From Paenibacillus_AB sp036577625 (GTDB taxonomy: Bacteria > Bacillota > Bacilli > Paenibacillales > NBRC-103111), in assembly GCF_036577625.1 (NCBI RefSeq), contig NZ_JARBDC010000026.1, positions 9,611 to 73,610 of the forward strand: a DNA stretch of 64,000 nucleotides. The letters are read 5' to 3'. A program made the position numbers and the translations under genes. Of the stretch, positions 16,852 to 24,986 are shown in pieces. The notes under the pieces are model-generated. The model saw nothing but the letters and a program-made list of their open reading frames with translations. It ran no database searches and was not told the origin of the DNA. Position 1 is the first letter of the stretch, and each line of letters opens with the position of its first letter.

Positions 16852-18138
16852 TTACGGCTCGAAGGCGGACTCGACATATTCTACACCAAATCGCCAAGGG
16901 TGTCTTGTGTCCGTTCGAACCTGGTAGGTTTGCGCCTCCATGTCGCCTTCCCTAGTAAACGATATCGTATCCGGCCGAGAAAGCTGTAAGATGTAACGTC
17001 CTGCGGGAAGAGGCTGTCGGTCGCCATCGCTTTGTTTCCATGGAACCGTTAACGAGTAGCCCGTTTTCGTCTCGATCGTCCCGCGAATTACGGGCAATTT
17101 GTAGCTGTAAACCAGGTCTAGCTGCTCATTTTGCTCATTCGACCGATAAACGTTGAATTCCATCTCGATCGGTTCCACGGTTAACGTTTTTTGGGAAGTG
17201 TTGTACAGCGATACGGTAAAAGGATGAAAGTCGCCGATCGATAACTTGCCCGAAAACCCGGAGGGGGGGCCGAAAGTGAGACTGATCGGATCGCCGTACA
17301 TCGTTCGGATATAATCATCGTAACGGATTTCCCGAAACAGCTCCTCGATAACGACACGGTAGCCCGCCGTCTTCTCGATTACGGATAGATCGGTCTCAAA
17401 GCTGCGGATATCCCCGGGCTCGGGCGGAGCCGTATCCTGATCGGCAATAAAAACAAAGCGTGATGTGCCGACTGTTTTCCCGTCCTGTCCGATCGCCAAA
17501 AGCCGTATCGACTTGCCGGCGATGTCTTTATGGATTTGAACGACGCCGCTCTTGATGCGCACGTTTCCATGGATGGCCGACTTCTCCTCTTGCAGATCCG
17601 ATACGGTCACGTATCCGTCTTCGTCCTGTTCGATAAGCGGCTTCTCGGCCGATTCGATCGGATACCGGGCCAATACCCACTTCTCTCCGAGCCATGTGTT
17701 GATTTTCATCCATGGACCCAGCACGGCAACGACGTCAACCGTTTGCGGGCCTATATAGGCGCCGGTCGGATACCCGGCCAACGGATATTGGTATAAATCC
17801 AAATCGTAGTGAGTTGTGATCTTTGTCGAGACCGCCGTTTCTTCGCCGGGATAAGCAACCTTGGGCCGGATCCACTTATCCCCGAGCCAGGTGCCGATAC
17901 GAACCCAGGGATGGTCCTTCATGATCCATCCCGGCTCCATCCCGGTGACAAATACCGTTTGCGGCGATATCGTTGCTACGGGTCCGGACCTTTCATCAGC
18001 CTTGTCGTATAGGTCGGTGTCTTCGAATAAGGTCAGCGCTTTAGGTGCCGAATCGTACGAGTTGGCCGAAGCCGGGTGAACGTAAATAACGAAAAACAGG
18101 ATAAAGGTCAGAAGCGACAAACAAACCTGTTTGATCAA
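16852..18138 (-). CDS. Secreted protein with SH3-like repeats and a C-terminal beta-sandwich
   Basis: About 428 residues. A signal peptide (IKQVCLSLLTFILFFVIYVHPASA) is followed by two SH3-like repeats recognisable by WVRIGTWLGDKWIRP and WMKINTWLGEKWVLA (roughly residues 30-165). The C-terminal part (GYSLTVPWKQSDGDRQPLPAGRY, in pieces) resembles BsuPI-type beta-sandwich domains. The TTG start at 18138 is chosen because AGAGGAG lies upstream; an in-frame ATG 75 bases earlier has no ribosome site. It probably binds the cell wall, a common role for such SH3-like domains. It is transcribed divergently from another secreted protein gene at 18270. Function unknown. Confidence 0.72.
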   Translation of the reverse strand: MIKQVCLSLLTFILFFVIYVHPASANSYDSAPKALTLFEDTDLYDKADERSGPVATISPQTVFVTGMEPGWIMKDHPWVRIGTWLGDKWIRPKVAYPGEETAVSTKITTHYDLDLYQYPLAGYPTGAYIGPQTVDVVAVLGPWMKINTWLGEKWVLARYPIESAEKPLIEQDEDGYVTVSDLQEEKSAIHGNVRIKSGVVQIHKDIAGKSIRLLAIGQDGKTVGTSRFVFIADQDTAPPEPGDIRSFETDLSVIEKTAGYRVVIEELFREIRYDDYIRTMYGDPISLTFGPPSGFSGKLSIGDFHPFTVSLYNTSQKTLTVEPIEMEFNVYRSNEQNEQLDLVYSYKLPVIRGTIETKTGYSLTVPWKQSDGDRQPLPAGRYILQLSRPDTISFTREGDMEAQTYQVRTDTRHPWRFGVEYVESAFEP

Positions 18139-18269
18139 ATCCTTCTCTACTCCTCTACATTTATTTACAGTGATAGACGCCGATTCCCATAATTTAGTTG
18201 CGCCGCATCGCAATTAGCAACTTTTCCCAACCGCTCACGTTTAATTCAAAGAGAGGGGATGACAAAACG

Positions 18270-19850
18270 ATGAGGAAAACATGGATCGGATATATGGTCG
18301 TTCTTTCATTTTGCTTTAGCTTGTTAGCGCCTGCCGGGCACAGTCGAGCCGCAGATGCGAGCGTAAAGGTTACGCTGCCGGATTTTACCGTGAAGCTGAA
18401 CGGCCACTCGGTCGATAACCGGTACCGCGATTACCCGCTTCTGGTTTACCGGGATATCACCTATTTTCCGATGACGTGGTACGACAGCAGATTGCTCGGT
18501 TTGGAGGCGACTTGGTCGCCGGACGACGGTTTGTCTATCAACCAACATTCTGTAACCTCCTCGTATGTCCCATACAAAACCGAGCGTCGCAATGCATCCG
18601 CCTACGCGGCGAAAATTCTCGGATCGGCCGTCACGATCAACGGCAGAACGATCGACAATACAAACGAAGAGTACCCGTTGTTAAACTTCCGGGACGTCAC
18701 GTATTTCCCATTGACATGGCGGTTTGCGCACGACGCGTTCGGATGGGATTACGAATGGAGCGATACTGACGGTCTTCGCATCACGTCCCGTAATCCACGG
18801 CTGCAAACGGTCGACCTTCCAGCATATGCCGGGGAGAACGACATCGCCCTTTTTAACGGGTACTATTACTTCGTCGAAACGATAGACACGACGAACCATG
18901 TTTATCGAGCTCCCGTGCAGCAGCCGTCCGACAAGGAAGAGATTTATTCCTACAACGTCAAAACCCCATACGGACTACAAAACCGGCTGTCTTTTCAAAT
19001 CCGCGACAACTCGCTGTGGTTTACCTATTACTTGGGGGGAGCCACTATGGGGCGCGACGGGTTTGTGAAAATCGGCGGCGACGGCAAGGCGGAGCTATTC
19101 CATCAAGGGAAGCTGGACTTCCGTGAAACCCCTTACGGCACGTTGATCATCCATTTCGGTGTTCCCCCTAGAAGCGGCAACCTTTATTTGTCGCCACCGG
19201 GGCAGGAGGGGACAACCCGCAAAGCTGTTGGCGATCCGGACCTGATGTATGGCTGGCATGCCGCATACGGCAACGGTTTCGGGGCGGGCCGCGACGATTC
19301 CTCTATTGCCGTCATCGGGGATGATGTTTATGTATTGGCCTCGCGAGGCCAAACCGATCCGAATAAAATCTACAAAATCAACCTGAAGACGGGTGAAACC
19401 GGCATGATCGTGAATGCCGAAGTAAGCCGGTTTCGAATCATCGACAACGCGCTTTATTATGTCAAAGATGCCGACAACGCACTGTACGCATCCGATCTGG
19501 ACGGAAAGGGCGAAACGAAACGGTCCGACCATGCCGTGTCATGGTTTGACGGCATCGACGGACACGTATTTTATACAACCAAGAAGGAGACGGACCGATT
19601 CGAGCTGTACCGGGCCGATCCGAACGGGGAAGATCCGCTCGTCTGGAAAGCGCCGGTCGTCGGCGTTCAAGTGTCGAACAATCGGCTCGTATGCCGGCTT
19701 GGCGAAAACGATGATTACGGCGCCGTACTGCTGGACGGTTCCGGCCGCCTGCTGCTGCAAGTGGCCGATCCGATCTCCCGCGTGCTTACGTCCGACGATG
19801 GGATTTTACTCCAATCTGCCCGAGACTCCTCGGTCGTACTCGTTCGTTGA
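18270..19850 (+). CDS. Secreted protein with two stalk-like repeats and a DUF5050-like propeller
   Basis: 526 residues with a signal peptide (MRKTWIGYMVVLSFCFSLL, cleavage after SRAA). Two homologous repeats follow: LNGHSVDNRYRDYPLLVYRD with ITYFPMTW, then INGRTIDNTNEEYPLLNFRD with VTYFPLTW; these resemble the copper-amine-oxidase-N/stalk domain. The remaining 340 residues consist of short beta repeats (KIYKINLKTGETGMIV, NALYYVKDADNALYASDLDG) like DUF5050/propeller proteins. The ATG follows GAGAGGGGATGA. The first 24 codons of the longer frame overlap the divergent promoter region and are not used. Likely surface-located; no enzymatic motif is seen. Confidence 0.8.
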   Translation: MRKTWIGYMVVLSFCFSLLAPAGHSRAADASVKVTLPDFTVKLNGHSVDNRYRDYPLLVYRDITYFPMTWYDSRLLGLEATWSPDDGLSINQHSVTSSYVPYKTERRNASAYAAKILGSAVTINGRTIDNTNEEYPLLNFRDVTYFPLTWRFAHDAFGWDYEWSDTDGLRITSRNPRLQTVDLPAYAGENDIALFNGYYYFVETIDTTNHVYRAPVQQPSDKEEIYSYNVKTPYGLQNRLSFQIRDNSLWFTYYLGGATMGRDGFVKIGGDGKAELFHQGKLDFRETPYGTLIIHFGVPPRSGNLYLSPPGQEGTTRKAVGDPDLMYGWHAAYGNGFGAGRDDSSIAVIGDDVYVLASRGQTDPNKIYKINLKTGETGMIVNAEVSRFRIIDNALYYVKDADNALYASDLDGKGETKRSDHAVSWFDGIDGHVFYTTKKETDRFELYRADPNGEDPLVWKAPVVGVQVSNNRLVCRLGENDDYGAVLLDGSGRLLLQVADPISRVLTSDDGILLQSARDSSVVLVR

Positions 19851-19873
19851 ACGAAATGCATGTCTCCGTTAAA

Positions 19874-19900
19874 GGGCTGCCGAATGGCAGCCCCGTGTTT
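19874..19900 (+). terminator. Intrinsic terminator after the stalk/propeller protein gene
   Basis: GGGCTGCC-GAAT-GGCAGCCC is an 8-bp perfect stem 23 bases past the stop, followed by CGTGTTTTG. Confidence 0.75.
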
Positions 19901-20026
19901 TGATCGGGGAAATCAGAGCACATTTCCCCATTCGAACACAAAAGCCGCCGATCATCCGCCGGCAGCCTCGTCGTTATCCGTTAGCCCTCCATGCCCTGCC
20001 GGTTACCACAGATAATGAAAATTGGG

Positions 20027-20708
20027 GCTTTGCGTTCTATACTGATCCAGATGGCCGACTGGATCAAACGTCAACGTTGCACCCACGTCGCGATGGAAAG
20101 CACCGGCGTCTACTGGAAAGGACGACCTTGAGCGTGCGTTACGGGGCCTGATCGGTTCGCATCAGAAGCTCATGCTTGAGGCACAGTTGAAGCATAGTGA
20201 CTTCCTCGACGAACAAATCGCCAAACTGGACGAAGAAGTAAAGGACCGTATGCTCCCTTTTGAGAAAGACCTGGAGCGCTTGGATACGATTCCCGGTATC
20301 GGCCGACGAAATGCAGAGCAAATCTTGGCGGAAATCGGTACCGACGCGAAGAATCAATTCCATCTGCTGCCCATTTGTGTTCGTGGGCGGGGATGTCTCC
20401 AGGTAACCACGAAAGCGCCGGAAAACGAAAGTCCGGACAAACACCAGTATCGTCGGATTGCCGCTCGGAGAGGAGCCAATCGCGCGGCGGTTGCCGTCGG
20501 TCATACCATTCTCACGATCATTTATCATCTTTTAACTCGGGAACAAGACGATATTGAACTGGGAGCCGATTTTTACGACCAACGTCGAAAAGATTTTGTC
20601 ATCAAACAGTCGATCAAACGATTAGAGTCTCTAGGGATCAAGAATAAATATGCGGTGAAATACTTCACCGTCGAAGTAATCGACGGCCTAGCTGGTGATT
20701 TTTCTTGA
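20027..20708 (+). pseudogene. Degenerate IS110-family transposase
   Basis: Two characteristic IS110/IS116/IS902 pieces remain. The first (from about 20051) reads MADWIKRQRCTHVAMESTGV followed by YWK, part of the RuvC-like DEDD domain. After an internal deletion and frame change near 20120 the second reads from DDLERALRGLIGSHQK through the C-terminal Transposase_20 motif DTIPGIGRRNAEQILAEIG to the end at 20708. A further frameshift near 20370 disrupts the CSWAGMSPGNHESAGKRKSG block, which is now in another frame. The N-terminus is also gone. The element cannot be active. It borders an AT-rich accessory stretch. Confidence 0.82.
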
Positions 20709-20739
20709 TAATTCTTTCCAGCAAACCAACAGCTATCTT

Positions 20740-20881
20740 GTTCATCATCCGGTGTAAAAGTGTAATTACATGCTGTGGGGCAAGTTGCAAGTCAGCCACT
20801 CCTGAGATGGGGGCTATTAATTTGCATCCAAGATTTTTTTCATACCATTCTACTGACATTACCCCCGTAATATGGATTAAT
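20740..20881 (-). pseudogene. Fragment of a VOC/glyoxalase-family gene
   Basis: The minus strand encodes IHITGVMSVEWYEKNLGCKL, which matches the first beta-alpha-beta unit of the intact VOC gene immediately upstream (VYKAVQWYEANLGCKLRAG). The reading continues briefly (ISGVADLQLAPQHV) and then loses similarity. It looks like a partial duplicate or a second VOC gene truncated by the IS110 remnant. Confidence 0.55.
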
Positions 20882-20918
20882 TGTCCTGGCAGCCGATCGA
20901 CTCGCCGACTGCTTTTTT

Positions 20919-21374
20919 TTATGGCTGCCATACTTCCCACATATTCCCGTCAGGATCATAAAACTGAAGGTTTGGTCCACATGTTATCCGAATGTCCCCT
21001 TCGATGTTCACTCCGTTTTCCTTAAAACGGTTGAAAAGGTCTTGGATGCGTGGAGTTATGAAACACCCAACTGCTTTGCGTTTACCATCATTGCCGGTAA
21101 AGCCTAACCGGCCACCTTCCGGCCTTGATTCGAGAAGGAATATGGCAGGAACCGGCCCTGTTGGACCGTGAGGCTTGCCATTACGATCAGGAAATCTCAG
21201 GATCGCACCAGTCATATCAGGTTCCAACTTATCGCCTGCTCTGAGTTTGCAACCTAAATTTGCTTCATACCACTGAACAGCCTTGTAGACATCACTGACC
21301 GGGACATATATACAAGTCATGCCTATAATGTCCTCTATGTTTTCCTTTGACTTTGTTTCTTCGTGAATCTGCAT
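20919..21374 (-). CDS. VOC-superfamily (glyoxalase/bleomycin-resistance-like) protein
   Basis: 151 residues with two beta-alpha-beta-beta-beta modules: VYKAVQWYEANLGCKL in the first and IQDLFNRFKENGV...FYDPDGNMWEVWQP in the second. The C-terminal DPDGNxxE motif supplies the usual metal-binding glutamate. The ATG at 21374 follows AAGGGAG. Proteins of this family act as lyases, dioxygenases or small-molecule binding resistance proteins; the substrate is not predictable. The gene is AT-richer than the window average and sits in the accessory stretch. Confidence 0.85.
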   Translation of the reverse strand: MQIHEETKSKENIEDIIGMTCIYVPVSDVYKAVQWYEANLGCKLRAGDKLEPDMTGAILRFPDRNGKPHGPTGPVPAIFLLESRPEGGRLGFTGNDGKRKAVGCFITPRIQDLFNRFKENGVNIEGDIRITCGPNLQFYDPDGNMWEVWQP

Positions 21375-21525
21375 TTCCCATTTCTCCCTTCTCGTTTCAA
21401 TTCGTGCAATAGAAGCAGTCACCCAATTTTTGTGACTTACAGTTATTTTGATGCCACAGAATGTCGCAAACCTGACTAGTTTCGTGTTGTTTTTCTAGGG
21501 GTATGCGTTATGAGTTATTTTCAGG

Positions 21526-22149
21526 CTAGGTTAATTCCAGGAGTATATGTTTTGCATAAGAATCCCAGTCTGCTTCTTCCGTGTTTATTTCTAAAGTGGG
21601 AATTAGCGATTGTTTAGCACACATACGAAGCTTCTCCTGATCGTCTAAAAACTTCTGACATGCCTCTGTTACCGTTGGGTGGTTTTCCATCACATACGAT
21701 TTCCAAGCTTCGCCCCGGCTTTCAATAAATCTAGGCTCTACAGCTTCTTGGGATAAGGTTAGGAGTACACATGGTGCATTCAGCCTCGATAGACGTTTTT
21801 CCAGCATTTCAATTTTTGCAGAATTTATAAAGGCCGCTCGATGATTTATACTGAACCTCTCCAACAAATAAAATATACCGTTTGATGGTTTCGTATGACC
21901 AAGTGACTCAAACCATTCGAATTGTTGTTCGAGATAATCAACATGACGATTTAAAAGCTGAATATGTTCATCCTTGTCCATGGTTCTCAAGACACCCTTG
22001 TATGAATGCAGAACTTGCGAGTAGCGTTCACTTATTGCAATTATCGTCTTTTCGCTATTGTGTATTTGGCTGTGTAATCTCTTTATTGCAGAAAATACCG
22101 ATGTTTTTCCTGCGGTAGACAACCCTTCAATAATGACTCCTCGAATCAT
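21526..22149 (-). CDS. P-loop NTPase, thymidylate-kinase-like small-molecule kinase
   Basis: 207 residues starting with a Walker A motif (EGLSTAGKTS, residues 8-17), followed by an LLTLS strand near residue 150 that matches the core of P-loop kinases and by RFIESRGEAW, which may form part of the lid. The ATG follows GAGGTGAAGG. The fold suggests phosphorylation of a small molecule, but neither substrate nor family can be named with confidence. It lies between the VOC and DJ-1/PfpI genes in the AT-rich region, in the same direction, with gaps of about 150 bases. Confidence 0.7.
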   Translation of the reverse strand: MIRGVIIEGLSTAGKTSVFSAIKRLHSQIHNSEKTIIAISERYSQVLHSYKGVLRTMDKDEHIQLLNRHVDYLEQQFEWFESLGHTKPSNGIFYLLERFSINHRAAFINSAKIEMLEKRLSRLNAPCVLLTLSQEAVEPRFIESRGEAWKSYVMENHPTVTEACQKFLDDQEKLRMCAKQSLIPTLEINTEEADWDSYAKHILLELT

Positions 22150-22308
22150 CCTTCACCTCTTCATCTTGTTTCCGTATCCACGCAACAAGAACGCCGGTAA
22201 ACCGCGCGCATTAGCTTTTTTCACTTTCGGCTCTTTTTTATTCAAACTCCAAACGATTCGTTCCACCTTGGCACGGTTCTATACTGTCTGAAATAGCTGT
22301 GCAAAGCT

Positions 22309-22917
22309 TTATATCGGTTTATCGTTGGGCATGAACACAGTAGTCAAATTTCCGGTCCGATAATACGGATAATCCATCATCTTTTGAACCTTTTTCGCCA
22401 CATCCGCATTCGTTAAAGATTCAACAAAATATAAACCTAAATCAATAGACGCTGAGACACCGCCTCCCGTTAAAGTATCTCCATCCCGTACAATACGGGC
22501 TTTAACAACCTCTGAGCAATAAGGAGTCAACAATTCATAAGCGGAGGGATTCGTTGTCGCCATTTTCCCATGTAAGAATCCTGCAGCTCCCAAAAGCAAT
22601 GCACCTGTACAGACAGATACTTTGTACTGTACAGCGCTCCCACTTTTGATCCATGAAACAAATTCCGTATCATATCTCAGTTCTCTTGCGGGCATTCCAC
22701 CGGGAATAAATAATAAGTCATATCCGGATAGGTCTGGGCAAACATGCTTTATTTTTATTGTCATACCCCGATCGTCTGTAATCTCTTCTTTGTTTGCACA
22801 AAGATCCCATGTTACTCCTTCTTTGACTTTTAAAATTTTTAACCAAGATACAGCATCGTAAAATCCAACAAAATCTAACGTTGTCATCTTGTCAAACAGA
22901 ATGAAAGCTATCTTCAA
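22309..22917 (-). CDS. DJ-1/PfpI-family protein (class I glutamine-amidotransferase-like)
   Basis: 202 residues covering the DJ-1/PfpI domain. The nucleophile elbow is visible as SVCTGALLLGAAGFLHGK (Cys at about 103), with the preceding strand YDLLFIPGGMPAREL, and GGGVSASIDLGLYFVE after it, as in the ThiJ/FGAM-type regulators and isonitrile-hydratase-like enzymes. The start is a TTG with AGGTG eight bases upstream. The 5' leader contains a ZTP riboswitch followed by a terminator, so expression should rise when the purine intermediate ZTP accumulates. That places this protein in folate or purine stress physiology, an unusual role for the family and worth testing. Confidence 0.85.
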   Translation of the reverse strand: MKIAFILFDKMTTLDFVGFYDAVSWLKILKVKEGVTWDLCANKEEITDDRGMTIKIKHVCPDLSGYDLLFIPGGMPARELRYDTEFVSWIKSGSAVQYKVSVCTGALLLGAAGFLHGKMATTNPSAYELLTPYCSEVVKARIVRDGDTLTGGGVSASIDLGLYFVESLTNADVAKKVQKMMDYPYYRTGNLTTVFMPNDKPI

Positions 22918-22950
22918 TCCCTAAGCACCTGACCTTTCATCAATTGAAAT

Positions 22951-22980
22951 AAAAAAAGCATCTGATTTAAGATCAGATAC
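22951..22980 (-). terminator. Expression-platform terminator of the ZTP riboswitch
   Basis: On the minus strand GTATCTGAT-CTTAA-ATCAGATGC forms a nine-pair stem (one G-U) followed by seven T residues. It directly follows the aptamer, 33 bases before the DJ-1/PfpI start codon, and can only act as a leader terminator. Confidence 0.85.
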
Positions 22981-23055
22981 TTGCCCAGGCGTACGGCTTA
23001 TGAATATGTGCTTCCTCGTAGTTACCTACGTTACGCCAGTTACACATACTTGAAT
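22981..23055 (-). promoter_or_regulatory. ZTP (pfl-motif) riboswitch aptamer
   Basis: Read on the minus strand, the leader contains AACTGGCG (23034-23041), a short hairpin CGTAG-GTAA-CTACG, AGGAAGC, and then GCCGTACGCCTGGGCA. TATGTG pairs with CACATA to close the first helix, and GGCG can pair with CGCC as the pseudoknot. This is the conserved architecture of ZTP/ZMP riboswitches, including the terminal GCCUGGGC. A terminator follows at once, so ligand binding should permit read-through into the DJ-1/PfpI gene. Confidence 0.88.
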
Positions 23056-23063
23056 ACAAATTA

Positions 23064-23092
23064 ATAATATCAGTCAATTCCAAAAACTTCAA
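23064..23092 (-). promoter_or_regulatory. Sigma-A-type promoter of the ZTP riboswitch transcript
   Basis: Minus strand TTGAAG (23087-23092), a 17-base spacer and TATTAT (23064-23069). The predicted start, around 23057, coincides with the 5' end of the aptamer. The remaining gap up to the acetyltransferase stop at 23309 shows no gene. Confidence 0.65.
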
Positions 23093-23308
23093 TGCGATTT
23101 ATAGTATTGTAACCGGTTTAAGTTCATAACTTAAATGTCGTATTTTCCAATTTTGACACTATTCTGCCCGTTCGTAGCGAGGCCGCCGATCGAGCCGACG
23201 GCAGCTTCGTCATGTTTATTGAGCTCTTGTACCCGTTTAGTTCAATGGTTTTCAACACTTTCAGTCCAAGGAACGATCGGACTTCGAATCTTTCCCAAAG
23301 ACCTATCG

Positions 23309-23902
23309 CTATTTCGTATACCTCAACGATACAATGTGATGGATCCCGATTTTCTTTGCCCGGTTCATTGGTATTTGCCTGCGTTTGTATTCTTCAAAAC
23401 CTAATTTATTATAGAGTTTCATGGCCGGAATATTGGTATCGGCGACTTCTTCAATCAAGTAAACCTTGTAAGGAGTATGCTCAAGGATATGACGAATCAA
23501 TTGCGAAGCAACGCCTTGCCCCCTGAATGCGGAGGCCGTCCCTACAAATTCGATGGAGCCTACACCGGTTGACGGATGAGCAAAGGCGGTTTCAAATTCC
23601 TTTTTCAAAAAAATACCGGCCAAAGTGCCTTTATAAAAGCCTAAATGCTTGCGAAGTTCCGTTATATCCAGTTTAACCGAATGTGATGTTGCATCCGTGC
23701 AGGCAGCCATTCCGACCACTTGCCCCTTGTATAAAGCCACATAAAATTGATCCGGAACGAACATATGGGCGAACGCCGCAGCGATTTTTTTCGGATCCTT
23801 GGAGAAAAAACCAAGCCATTGTGCGAAACCCTCCGCGAATATTTCTGACATTCCTCGCCTCACATCAAATTCGGCTTGATCGGCTCTAACCAAGTTAAGC
23901 AT
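23309..23902 (-). CDS. GNAT-family N-acetyltransferase
   Basis: 197 residues with the acetyl-CoA-binding motif A in the C-terminal half: SIEFVGTASAFRGQGVASQL, with RGQGVA forming the pyrophosphate loop, then NIPAMKLYNKLGFEEY as motif B. The ATG is preceded by AAGGGAGTGA. It starts six bases after the stop of the TetR gene and is co-transcribed with it, so it is likely the target of that repressor and may modify a toxic amine or antibiotic. Substrate unknown. Confidence 0.9.
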   Translation of the reverse strand: MLNLVRADQAEFDVRRGMSEIFAEGFAQWLGFFSKDPKKIAAAFAHMFVPDQFYVALYKGQVVGMAACTDATSHSVKLDITELRKHLGFYKGTLAGIFLKKEFETAFAHPSTGVGSIEFVGTASAFRGQGVASQLIRHILEHTPYKVYLIEEVADTNIPAMKLYNKLGFEEYKRRQIPMNRAKKIGIHHIVSLRYTK

Positions 23903-23908
23903 GATGGG

Positions 23909-24520
23909 TCACTCCCTTTCTTTAAATAGAAACGCGGTGAGGATCGAGGGCGAGGGCATGGTAAAGCTGCTCTTTAGCAATACTTTCATCTCAGCCAAAC
24001 CTTGAATCGATGCAAAAAAATAGACGGCCATCTCCCGCGCATCACCGGGGTGAAATTCCCCGAGCTGCTGACCCTTACGAATGAGCTGTGCCGTAGAATC
24101 AAGCAGCCTGGCATTTACCCGGAGGATCTCGTCATACGGTTCGGAGTCTGCGGCAGCTCCGGCTAATAGCGATTGATTGAGAAGGATCAGCAGATTGGCC
24201 AGTTCTTCCCCATCGATCAAGTCGGTGTACACTTCGTCGACGAACTGTGCGATTACCTTTTTGGGGGATTGATCGGATTCGAAGCGAGTACTATGGCGTT
24301 TCAATCCTTCAACCGCGTAGGCAACCAATTCGTGAAACAACTGATCCTTCGTTTTGTAATGACGATACAGCAGCCCAATACTAATGCCGGCCGCATCCGC
24401 GATATTTTGAACATTCGTCGAGCCGAAGCCTTGACGAACAAATAACCGCATCGCAGCGGAATGGATTTTTTCCCTGGTGGCATTGCGCATGGCTTCGAAC
24501 TGTTCCTTGCTCCGCGGCAA
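23909..24520 (-). CDS. TetR-family transcriptional repressor
   Basis: 203 residues. The N-terminal helix-turn-helix reads AAMRLFVRQGFGSTNVQNIA and ISIGLLYRHYKTKDQLFHEL, the standard TetR signature; the C-terminal helical domain would bind a ligand. The start is TTG (24518-24520) preceded by GGGGGAG. It heads a two-gene operon with the GNAT acetyltransferase, consistent with a local autoregulated resistance or detoxification module. Confidence 0.92.
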   Translation of the reverse strand: MPRSKEQFEAMRNATREKIHSAAMRLFVRQGFGSTNVQNIADAAGISIGLLYRHYKTKDQLFHELVAYAVEGLKRHSTRFESDQSPKKVIAQFVDEVYTDLIDGEELANLLILLNQSLLAGAAADSEPYDEILRVNARLLDSTAQLIRKGQQLGEFHPGDAREMAVYFFASIQGLAEMKVLLKSSFTMPSPSILTAFLFKERE

Positions 24521-24954
24521 ACGATCTCCCCCTTTATTATGAATGAACTTTTACTCATTATAAAATAAGGAAAGCGGAATCGCAACACTCAATTCCGCTT
24601 GCGGATACGGCTCGTTAGCGTAAGAAACACGGTCCGCGAAAAACGTCCGGACGATTATTCGACGCGCAGACCGATACGCTTGATCATGGGAGAAGGAACG
24701 GAAAATAGGCTCCAACGGCTAACGAACCGAACGATCGTTATCGGAGCCGAATGCGGCGGTTTGAATTTTTAACGAACCCCGGTAACGTTATTACCGGCGA
24801 ATCGGCTCGTTTTCTTCGATTTTGGGCTTGATAGCGATATCCGGATTCGTTAGCCTGAAAAAACGTTCGTTTTTCCTCCGATAAGCATCTTACGATTCGT
24901 TCGCCATCATCACCCCGATTCCGCCCGATTGCCGCGGATATCATGTACGAAAAG
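24521..24954. other. Gene-free spacer between TetR operon and nrdJ terminator
   Basis: About 430 bases without a convincing reading frame. It must hold the promoter of the TetR/GNAT operon. The only structure noticed is an inverted repeat CCGGTAA-CGTTA-TTACCGG at 24779-24797, whose role is unknown. Confidence 0.5.
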
Positions 24955-24984
24955 AAAAAGCCCGGGGAACCCCGGGCTTTTTTT
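24955..24984 (-). terminator. Intrinsic terminator after nrdJ
   Basis: GCCCGGGG-AA-CCCCGGGC (24960-24977) is flanked by A and T runs on both strands. It follows the nrdJ stop codon almost directly. Confidence 0.88.
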
Positions 24985-24986
24985 CG

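Noticed and set aside
20027..20708. Intact insertion sequence
   Set aside because: The transposase is truncated, has an internal deletion and at least one frameshift, and no terminal structures were seen.
20172..20708. A 178-codon gene on the plus strand
   Set aside because: It is the frameshifted C-terminal part of the IS110 transposase and not a separate gene.
23150..23300. Possible gene remnant between the ZTP promoter and the acetyltransferase stop
   Set aside because: Short frames exist but no recognisable motif or ribosome site supports any of them.
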